Positions 7,108 to 12,756 of a stretch of 12,756 nucleotides of DNA are shown piece after piece (position 1 is the first letter of the stretch; every line of letters begins with the position of its first letter). The stretch is from NCBI GenBank assembly GCA_964541375.1, contig CAZIPT010000071.1:1-12756 (forward strand). Reading direction: 5' to 3'. This DNA comes from JBAXEO01 sp964541375. GTDB lineage: Bacteria > Actinomycetota > Coriobacteriia > Anaerosomatales > JAAXUF01. Below the pieces are notes generated by a model. That model ran no database searches, was not told where the DNA came from, and worked only from the letters and a program-made list of their open reading frames with translations. A program made the translations under genes and the position numbers.

Positions 7108-7112
7108 CTCCT
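7108..7112 (-). promoter_or_regulatory. Ribosome binding site deciding the U32 start
   Basis: AGGAG on the minus strand, seven bases before GTG 7100. The upstream ATG at 7175 has no comparable site, and its extra residues do not resemble the family N-terminus. Confidence 0.7.
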
Positions 7113-7206
7113 GAGCTTCAATGACAAGGTGATGACGGATAGGGTCGTTGGCACAGCTTTCGCCCCATGCTGCACAATGTACCATCAGGATAATCATCGG
7201 AGGGGC

Positions 7207-9369
7207 ATGTCCAACAGGCGCTCACGGCTTCGTCGTTCGAACAAGAATACGGTCTCGTCCATTGTGCTCAAGGTGGGGGCCGTCCTCCTGACGGCGTTCG
7301 TGATACTCACTCTGCTCGGTGTGGGCTCCGCTGTGGCGCTGGTTCAGAGCTGGCTCAGGGACCTGCCCGACTACAAGTCCAAGAACGCGTTCGAGGTTGC
7401 CCAGGCGACCAAGATCTACTCCTCTGACGGGGTCCTCCTCGCACGGCTCTACCTGGAGAACCGCGAGGTGGTACCGATTTCCGTCATCGCCACTTCGCTG
7501 ACTGACGGCATCGTGTCCATTGAGGACGAGCGCTTCTACAGCCATTCCGGAGTCGACCCGATCGGGCTCGTCCGCGCCATGGTAAAGACCGCCTCGGGAA
7601 ACCGACAAGGGGCCTCGACGATCACGCAGCAGTACGTTCGCAACACGCTGCTCCTGGACGAGCGTACCCAGATGACCGCTACCAGGAAGGTGCGCGAGGC
7701 GTATCTGGCTCTTGAATTGGAGAAGCGCCACACCAAGACCGAGATCCTCGAGATGTACCTGAACACCGTCTACTTCGGCGAAGGTGCCTACGGCGCCGAG
7801 GCCGCGGCCCAAACGTACTTCGCCAGGAGCGCCAAGGACCTGACACTTGCGCAGGGCGCCCTGCTTGCAGGGCTCGTCCAGTCGCCGAGCCGATTGGATC
7901 CCTACGACAACCCAACCGGTGCGGTTGTCCGTCGTGGCGAGGTCTTGGGCCGAATGCTCTACAACAACAAGATCACTCAGACCCAGTACGAACAGGCCAA
8001 GGCCGAGCCGCTTGTGCTCATGCGTACCAAGGAGCCCAAGGACGGCGTCTACACCGCGCCCTACTTCGTGGCGCACGTGAAGAAGGCGCTTCAACAGCAG
8101 TTCACCCCGGCCGTCGTATTCAAGGGCGGGCTCACGGTCTACACCACGATCGATACAAGGATCCAGGGGTACGCCGAGGACGCTGCTTCGTCGAGCTTCA
8201 AGAAGGCGAGCGAGCCCGAGGTCGCAATCGTGGCTCTCGATCCGCGCACCGGCTACGTCAAGGCGCTCGTCGGCGGACGGGACTACGCGAAACACAAGTT
8301 CAACCTCGCCACCCAGGGATACCGGCAGCCCGGTTCATCGTTCAAGACGTTTGTTCTCGCCACGGCGATTGACCAGGGGATGCCCCCTTCATACGAAGTC
8401 GACTCGTCCTCGCCCGCCGAGATTCCCGCGAAGCCCAAGCCGTGGGTCGTTGACAACAGCGAAGGCTCAGGCGTGGGCATGATGTCACTCGAGAGCGCGA
8501 CGCATGCATCCGTGAACACCGTGTTCGCACGGGTTGCCCACGAGATAGGCATCAAGAACGTCGCCAAGACGGCCAAGCGGATGGGGATCGAGACCAAACT
8601 ACCCAACTACCCCTCGATCGCCCTCGGCGCCGCCAATGTGACTCCGCTGGAGATGGCCTCGGCGTACGGGACGCTGGCCACCGGCGGCACGCACTACCCT
8701 ACGACCGTGATCACGAAGGTGGTCGACAGAGACGGACAGGTCATCTTCGATTCGAAGCCCAAGGGCAGCCAGATCCTCAAGCCGGCCGTCGCTCGTGCAA
8801 CCACCGATGTCCTCAAGGGAGTCATCACGTCGGGGACCGGTACTCGTGCTGACATCGGCCGACCCGCGGCGGGCAAGACAGGCACCAGCCAGCTCAACCG
8901 TGACCTCTGGTTCGTCGGGTACACTCCTCAGCTGGTCACAGCAGTGTGGGTAGGGTATCCGACCGAGCGGACCGTGGAGATCGACGGTTCGCGTGGATTC
9001 GGCGGAACTGTCGCTGCCCCCATCTGGGCAGCGTTCATGAAGCGCGCGCTCGCAGGCAAGGCCAAGAGCGACTTCCCCAAAGCCGGCGAGCCCAAGTACG
9101 ATGCCGGGAAGTTCGACATCCCGGTCAGTGACGCTGCTCGCGCAGCCAAGAACGGGTTCAACAAGGTCTACGTCTGGTCCTCAAAGCCGAAAGGCACGGT
9201 CGTGGGTGAGTCGACCCGGAATGGCAAGACCACCCAACTGATATCGAAGGGTCCACGGCCCAAGTCCAGCGGGGGCGGCTCATCGGGCGGAGGCAGCGGG
9301 GGCGGTTCCGGCGGAGGCGGCGGGGGCGGCGGGACTCCACCATCGGAGCCCACATCTCCTTCGCCCTAG
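7207..9369 (+). CDS. Class A penicillin-binding protein with Gly-rich tail
   Basis: Second bifunctional peptidoglycan synthase, 720 residues. A short basic cytoplasmic end is followed by a membrane helix (about 18-46). The GT51 domain has catalytic Glu106 in EDERFYSH and a GASTITQQYVRN motif (135-146). The transpeptidase has SxxK at Ser377-Lys380, SVN at 435-437 and KTGT at 557-560. About 646-682 looks like half of a PASTA repeat (PKGTVVGES...LISKGP). It ends in a Gly/Ser run and a Pro-rich tip (687-720). The ATG at 7207 was chosen because GGAGGGG stands directly before it and the sequence then starts with a typical basic end; the frame is open upstream to 7021 but overlaps the U32 gene. It is clearly paralogous to the PBP at 2111-4675: the stretch around KTGT is nearly the same in both (GRPAAGKTGT, then WFVGYTPQL). 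It lacks the PKD domain and the cysteine segment. A hairpin terminator follows at 9395. Confidence 0.95.
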   Translation: MSNRRSRLRRSNKNTVSSIVLKVGAVLLTAFVILTLLGVGSAVALVQSWLRDLPDYKSKNAFEVAQATKIYSSDGVLLARLYLENREVVPISVIATSLTDGIVSIEDERFYSHSGVDPIGLVRAMVKTASGNRQGASTITQQYVRNTLLLDERTQMTATRKVREAYLALELEKRHTKTEILEMYLNTVYFGEGAYGAEAAAQTYFARSAKDLTLAQGALLAGLVQSPSRLDPYDNPTGAVVRRGEVLGRMLYNNKITQTQYEQAKAEPLVLMRTKEPKDGVYTAPYFVAHVKKALQQQFTPAVVFKGGLTVYTTIDTRIQGYAEDAASSSFKKASEPEVAIVALDPRTGYVKALVGGRDYAKHKFNLATQGYRQPGSSFKTFVLATAIDQGMPPSYEVDSSSPAEIPAKPKPWVVDNSEGSGVGMMSLESATHASVNTVFARVAHEIGIKNVAKTAKRMGIETKLPNYPSIALGAANVTPLEMASAYGTLATGGTHYPTTVITKVVDRDGQVIFDSKPKGSQILKPAVARATTDVLKGVITSGTGTRADIGRPAAGKTGTSQLNRDLWFVGYTPQLVTAVWVGYPTERTVEIDGSRGFGGTVAAPIWAAFMKRALAGKAKSDFPKAGEPKYDAGKFDIPVSDAARAAKNGFNKVYVWSSKPKGTVVGESTRNGKTTQLISKGPRPKSSGGGSSGGGSGGGSGGGGGGGGTPPSEPTSPSP
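9265..9333 (+). repeat. Low-complexity Gly/Ser-coding GGC-rich run
   Basis: A near-pure run of Gly codons broken by Ser codons encodes GGGS-like units and a final run of eight or nine glycines, followed by a Pro/Ser tail. It forms a flexible C-terminal extension of the PBP. Such simple repeats can change length by slippage, so the exact count may vary between strains. Confidence 0.8.
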
Positions 9370-9394
9370 GATCTTCCGTGTATGGCGAAGAACG

Positions 9395-9422
9395 ACCGGC
9401 CGCCCCTTTCGGGACGGCCGGT
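9395..9422. terminator. Bidirectional hairpin terminator
   Basis: ACCGGCCG (9395-9402) pairs perfectly with CGGCCGGT (9415-9422). Three further C-G pairs inside (9404-9406 with 9411-9413) close a TTTC loop after one mismatch. It sits between the stop of the PBP gene (plus) and the stop of the Nif3-family gene (minus), so it can serve both. U-tracts are weak on each side (TTCTGTCC; TCGTTCTTCG), so the efficiency is uncertain. Confidence 0.65.
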
Positions 9423-9453
9423 TCTGTCCGAGGCGGTCGTTCGGTGCGGCACC

Positions 9454-10410
9454 TCAGACGCGAGCGACCCTGACCATGCCGCTTGTGCAGAACACCGCGA
9501 CATCGCCGGCCTGTCCAATGCGGTCGAGCACCAAGTTCATCCCGAGAACGTCGCTGGAGATGTGACCGGCAATCACGAGATTCAGCTTCAGCTCCTCGGC
9601 ACGCTTGCGGTGCTCCTCCGAGTAGTGCATGCCGACAAGGGTGCCGACCCCTGCCGCCGACAGACGGTTGAGCGCATCGGTCGGACCCTCCGTCCCGCCG
9701 GTCATGTCGACGACGATGCGGCCCGGTCGAGCCGATCCTGAGCCATTGATGAGCAATGGACCGTAGCCCTTGCGTGCTGCGTCGGCGTACTCCGGAATGC
9801 GCCTGAGCGACTTGATGACGGCGTCGAGGGTCTTTGGCTCCTCCTCGTCCAGCTTTGCCTGGACGAACGCCTGCACGGAGTTGTCGGCGGGTGTGTGGCA
9901 TGAGAGCGACGCCAGTCCCAGCAGGACTGCGGCGTCAATAGCGCGATAGTGGTTGACCGGGGCGATTCGACGGCGAATCTCCTCCGCGCGCGGCGCTATG
10001 AGAGAGTCGCCGGCCCCGATCGAGACTCCCTGCATCGCCCATAGGTCGGCCTGCATGTACATGACCTCATGGAGATTCGCGTATCCGGGACCTTCGGGGT
10101 GGTGCGCGAAGACCAGGTCAATCGGCTCGCCCTTCTCACGCAGGCGATCCGCGAGGAGCACCTCCCCCACCTCCATATCGACACCGACGATGAGGCCTCG
10201 GATCTCGGCTTCGGGGTCACCGGCGCAGATGCGGGTATCGGAGTACGGGTTTACCAGCTTCTCGGTATCGAAGTACTCCTTCTCGTCCTCTTCTAGCTTC
10301 TCGAAAGCTTTGCGGTTCTCAGCAAGTACTCGATCGATCTCGGCCCGGTCACGGGCGTCAGCCTCTATGCCCGCCTCAATACACGTGCTGTAGATGTCCC
10401 TGAGCTTCAA
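9454..10410 (-). CDS. Nif3/DUF34-family metal-binding protein
   Basis: The 318-residue cytosolic protein is related to NIF3 (NGG1p-interacting factor 3, DUF34), a widespread metal-binding family with unsettled biochemistry. The metal motifs are recognisable: HHP at 103-105 (AHHPEGPGY), a CHTPAD segment with His172 and Asp176 in place of the usual HTNLD, and a C-terminal GHISSD with His283 and Asp287, where most members have His...Glu. The N-terminal 60 residues are charged and helical (EKLEEDEKEY) and are not part of the core fold as I know it. Translation starts at TTG (10408-10410), supported by AAGGA seven bases upstream. It is the last gene of the argG-argH operon, 30 bases after the argH stop, and is followed by the shared terminator at 9395-9422. 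No specific role in arginine synthesis can be deduced; co-transcription is inferred from spacing. Confidence 0.85.
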   Translation of the reverse strand: MKLRDIYSTCIEAGIEADARDRAEIDRVLAENRKAFEKLEEDEKEYFDTEKLVNPYSDTRICAGDPEAEIRGLIVGVDMEVGEVLLADRLREKGEPIDLVFAHHPEGPGYANLHEVMYMQADLWAMQGVSIGAGDSLIAPRAEEIRRRIAPVNHYRAIDAAVLLGLASLSCHTPADNSVQAFVQAKLDEEEPKTLDAVIKSLRRIPEYADAARKGYGPLLINGSGSARPGRIVVDMTGGTEGPTDALNRLSAAGVGTLVGMHYSEEHRKRAEELKLNLVIAGHISSDVLGMNLVLDRIGQAGDVAVFCTSGMVRVARV

Positions 10411-10417
10411 GTGGTGA

Positions 10418-10422
10418 TCCTT
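10418..10422 (-). promoter_or_regulatory. Ribosome binding site supporting a TTG start
   Basis: AAGGA on the minus strand, inside GGGAAGGAT, lies seven bases before the TTG at 10408-10410. This makes the rare TTG the probable start of the Nif3-family gene. Confidence 0.65.
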
Positions 10423-10440
10423 CCCTCTGGGCGATGCGGT

Positions 10441-11856
10441 CTACTCGGCGAGTGACTCAAGCCACGCCTGGTCGGCGAGGAGCGCGTCTCTCACCTGCGA
10501 TATCTGCACGCGTACCGCAGACGGCGCGGTGCCGCCCGCGGTGACCCGGCGAGCCACTATCTGATCGATGTCGACAGCGTCGAGTACATCGGGTCCGAAC
10601 TGCTCGGCGTGGGCTGCGAACTGCTCGGCGGTCAGGTCCTGCAGCGTGAAACCTTCCCGCTCGCATGAGAGCACCAGGCGACCGACGATCTCGTGTGCTT
10701 CTCGGAACGGTACGCTCTTGCCGACCAGGTAGTCCGCCAGGTCAGTGGCGGCCATGAAGCCCCCGCGCGCGCCCGCCGCCATGCGCTCGGCGTTGATGTC
10801 CATCGAGTCGATCATGCCGGCCATCGCGCGGAGCGAGTGAGCCAGTGTGTCGATCGCGTCGAACACAGGTTCTTTGTCCTCCTGCATGTCCTTGTTGTAC
10901 GCGAGCGGGATGCCCTTGAGGGTGACGAGCAGCGACTGGAGATCGCCGAACACACGGCCGGTCTTGCCGCGAACCAGCTCGGCGAAGTCGGGGTTCTTCT
11001 TCTGAGGCATGATCGAGCTGCCGGTCGAGAACTCGTCGTCCATGGTGACGAAGCCGAACTCGTCGCTCGACCACAGGATGAGCTCCTCGGCAAGGCGCGA
11101 GAGGTGCATCTGGCAGACCGCGCATGCGTAGGTGAGGTCGAGCAAGAAGTCGCGATCGCTCACGGCGTCCATCGAATTCTCGCTCACCGCCGAGAAGCCA
11201 AGGCGAGAAGCGACGTAGCCGCGATCGAGCGGGTAGGTTGTGCCGGCCAATGCGGCGCTGCCGAGCGGCAGCACGTCGGCCGACTCGTGCGCGTGGCGCA
11301 AACGCGTGAAGTCGCGCGAGAGCATCTGCGCGTAGGCCAGCAGGTGATGGCTCAGCAGTACCGGCTGCGCCTTCTGCAGGTGCGTGTAACCGGGCATCAC
11401 GACGCCGAGATGGTCCTCCGCAAGACGCATAAGGACCCGGCGCAGCCCGATGACCCGGTGGCCAAGATCGACGCTGGCCGACTTCGCGTATAGGCGCGTG
11501 TCGGTGGCTACCTGATCGTTGCGGCTGCGGCCGGTGTGCAGCCTCGCACCAGCTGGGCCGATGCGCTCTGTCAGCACGCGCTCGATGGCCATGTGGACGT
11601 CCTCGTCGGCATGATCCCAGATGAAGGCGTCCGAACCGATCTCGCGGAAGATCTGGCTCAGGCCTGCCTCGATGGCATCAGCATCGGATTCGGTGATGAC
11701 GCCGACCCTGGCAAGCATGCGGGCGTGCGCGATCGAGCCACGGATGTCCTCTGCCCACATCCGCTTGTCAATCGGCAGCGAGTTGCCGAAGTCGGCGAGA
11801 AACGCGGCCGGGCTCTTCTCGAATCGGCCGCCCCATGGCGTCTTGGCGTCAGTCAT
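10441..11856 (-). CDS. argH: Argininosuccinate lyase
   Basis: Cleaves argininosuccinate to arginine and fumarate, the last step of arginine synthesis; a homotetramer of the fumarase/aspartase superfamily. Numbered from the ATG at 11856 (471 residues, normal length), it begins with TPWGGRF, typical of ArgH. It shows HTGRSRNDQVATD (107-119), the YTHLQKAQP segment with the catalytic His159, and the superfamily signature GSSIMPQKKNPD (279-290), whose first Ser (280) is the catalytic loop serine in relatives. The start was chosen for AGGAG seven bases upstream (11864-11868) and for the family N-terminus; an upstream in-frame ATG at 11898 would overlap the previous gene more deeply. The first 8 bases overlap the 3' end of the TatA-like microprotein gene, suggesting translational coupling. 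All active-site motifs are intact. Confidence 0.97.
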   Translation of the reverse strand: MTDAKTPWGGRFEKSPAAFLADFGNSLPIDKRMWAEDIRGSIAHARMLARVGVITESDADAIEAGLSQIFREIGSDAFIWDHADEDVHMAIERVLTERIGPAGARLHTGRSRNDQVATDTRLYAKSASVDLGHRVIGLRRVLMRLAEDHLGVVMPGYTHLQKAQPVLLSHHLLAYAQMLSRDFTRLRHAHESADVLPLGSAALAGTTYPLDRGYVASRLGFSAVSENSMDAVSDRDFLLDLTYACAVCQMHLSRLAEELILWSSDEFGFVTMDDEFSTGSSIMPQKKNPDFAELVRGKTGRVFGDLQSLLVTLKGIPLAYNKDMQEDKEPVFDAIDTLAHSLRAMAGMIDSMDINAERMAAGARGGFMAATDLADYLVGKSVPFREAHEIVGRLVLSCEREGFTLQDLTAEQFAAHAEQFGPDVLDAVDIDQIVARRVTAGGTAPSAVRVQISQVRDALLADQAWLESLAE

Positions 11857-12040
11857 CAGCGCTCTCCTCGGAACCCTCGTCCGCAGCATCCGCGACATCG
11901 GCGTCGCGTTCGTTCGCCGCGCCCCCTGAACGCTTCTGTCCCAGTGTGTATCCGAGCCAGAAGGTAAGGACGGCAGGTCCGAAGAGGAGCAGCGCCGCCA
12001 GCAGGATTATGATCGCCTCGGGCGCTCCTGTACCGAACAT
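11849..12040 (-). CDS. TatA-like single-span membrane microprotein
   Basis: A 63-residue protein encoded between argG and argH. It starts five bases after the argG stop and overlaps the argH start by 8 bases (ATGACTGA), so it is almost surely a translated member of the operon. Residues 1-22 (MFGTGAPEAI...LLLFGP) closely resemble the N-terminal helix and FGP hinge of TatA/TatE subunits of the twin-arginine translocase. After the hinge, TatA normally has an amphipathic helix (KKLPELxRxLG). Here the segment is mostly hydrophobic (AVLTFWLGYTLGQ) up to Lys36 and Arg37, extending the span. The tail (about 43-63) is strongly acidic. A purine-rich GAGG stands ten bases before the ATG; an earlier in-frame start at 12112 would lie inside argG. 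It could be a diverged TatA relative or an unrelated small membrane protein with a chance match; the function is unknown. Confidence 0.7.
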   Translation of the reverse strand: MFGTGAPEAIIILLAALLLFGPAVLTFWLGYTLGQKRSGGAANERDADVADAADEGSEESADD

Positions 12041-12045
12041 CTGCG

Positions 12046-12756
12046 CTAGACCTCGCCCTCTTTGCCGACCTTGCGACGCTGGCGTGCCCACACCTTGGTT
12101 GGGAGCCCCCACAGGTCGATGAAGCCCTTTGCGGCCTTGTGGTCGAAGCTGTCGGCGGCATCATAGGTCGCGAGATTGTAGTCGTAGAGCGAGTAGGGGC
12201 TTCGGCGACCGACGACCACACAGCTGCCCTTGAAGAAGCGCAGCCGGACATCGCCGGTGACCAGCTTCTGCGTGGTGTCGACGAAGCCGTCGAGCGCTTC
12301 CTTGAGCGGCGAAAACCAGAGCCCGTTGTAGACGAGCTCGGCCCACTTCTGCTCGACACCCAGCTTGTAGTGCAGTACCTCGCGCTCGAGGCAGAGGTCC
12401 TCGAGTGCCTTGTGGGCCTGAATGAGCGTCAGCGCACCGGGAACCTCGTAGACCTCACGCGACTTCACGCCGATGAGGCGGTTCTCGATCATGTCGATGC
12501 GGCCGAAGCCGTGCTTGCCGGCAAGCTCGTTCATCGCGTTGATGATCTCGTGGAAGCTTTGGATCTCACCATCGAGAGCGACCGGCAGGCCCTGCTCGAA
12601 GCTGATCTCGGCATACTCGGCGACGTCACACTCGTGGCTGCGCGCGTCGTTCGTCAGGGTATAGATGTCGCTGGGCGGCTCGACCCACGGATCCTCGAGC
12701 ACGCCGCACTCGATGGCGCGACCCCAGAGGTTGTCGTCGATCGAGTACGGGCTCGC
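12046..12756 (-). CDS. argG: Argininosuccinate synthase, C-terminal part (5' end outside window)
   Basis: Joins citrulline and aspartate, using ATP, to give argininosuccinate. The visible 236 residues are the C-terminal part of a roughly 400-residue enzyme. The frame is open to the right edge, with the family stretches PYSIDDNLWGRAIECG followed by VLEDPW, AGKHGFGRIDMIENRLIG, KSREVYEVPGA and the C-terminal YSLYDYNLATY region. The nucleotide-binding N-terminus lies beyond 12756. The stop (TAG, 12046-12048) is five bases before the next start, so argG, the microprotein, argH and the Nif3-family gene form one probable operon. Any ArgR operator would lie upstream, out of view. Confidence 0.97.
   Translation of the reverse strand, partial: ASPYSIDDNLWGRAIECGVLEDPWVEPPSDIYTLTNDARSHECDVAEYAEISFEQGLPVALDGEIQSFHEIINAMNELAGKHGFGRIDMIENRLIGVKSREVYEVPGALTLIQAHKALEDLCLEREVLHYKLGVEQKWAELVYNGLWFSPLKEALDGFVDTTQKLVTGDVRLRFFKGSCVVVGRRSPYSLYDYNLATYDAADSFDHKAAKGFIDLWGLPTKVWARQRRKVGKEGEV

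Noticed and set aside
7021..7206. Upstream extension of the second PBP to an ATG-type start at 7021
   Set aside because: It would overlap the U32 coding region, and the strong GGAGG directly precedes ATG 7207, where a normal PBP N-terminus begins.
7101..7206. Promoter pair TTGGCA ... CACAAT for the second PBP
   Set aside because: The spacer is 19 bases and the -10 is poor. A promoter must exist in this divergent spacer, but I cannot place it with confidence.
7222..8295. A 357-codon open frame on the minus strand opposite the second PBP
   Set aside because: It is antisense to the glycosyltransferase region and has no start signal or domain.
9265..9333. Possible tandem DNA repeat or array
   Set aside because: The repetition is codon-level (Gly/Ser) in frame with the PBP and needs no other explanation.
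10693..11493. A 266-codon open frame on the plus strand opposite argH
   Set aside because: It is fully antisense to a conserved argH; a typical shadow frame.

Overview
The window is a GC-rich stretch of ordinary bacterial chromosome. Its right part is densely coding, and it begins just inside the 5' end of a 16S rRNA gene on the minus strand. High GC content, strong AGGAG-type ribosome binding sites, two class A penicillin-binding proteins (one with PASTA and PKD domains) and the style of the TyrRS point to a high-GC Gram-positive. An actinobacterial lineage near the Coriobacteriia is my best guess; this is inference from protein style, not a database match. I see no insertion sequences, phage genes, tRNAs, CRISPR arrays or toxin/defence genes.

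Layout. (1) 1-31 is the first bases of 16S rRNA (minus), preceded by a 651-base leader (32-682). The leader holds two recognisable sigma70-type promoters, each followed by a boxA-like TTGAAAAC element, plus several hairpins. (2) tyrS (minus, 683-1894) lies directly upstream of the rRNA operon in the same direction, with no obvious terminator between them. (3) 2111-4675 (plus) is a class A PBP with C-terminal PASTA and PKD domains. (4) 4686-7100 (minus) is a long RlhA-like U32 family protein, convergent with the first PBP (10-base gap) and divergent from the second. (5) 7207-9369 (plus) is a second class A PBP, with a Gly/Ser/Pro-rich tail, followed by a hairpin terminator shared with the opposing operon. 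(6) 12756-9454 (minus) is a compact operon: argG (5' end outside the window), a 63-residue TatA-like membrane microprotein, argH and a Nif3/DUF34-family protein.

Functional themes are translation and ribosome biogenesis (rrn, tyrS, RlhA-like U32), peptidoglycan synthesis (two paralogous bifunctional PBPs) and the last two steps of arginine synthesis (ArgG makes argininosuccinate, ArgH splits it to arginine and fumarate). Most of this is housekeeping. The parts that deserve a second look are the TatA-like microprotein set between argG and argH and overlapping argH, the PASTA-PKD ending of the first PBP, and the modular rRNA leader. I found no convincing evidence of an entirely new multi-gene system.
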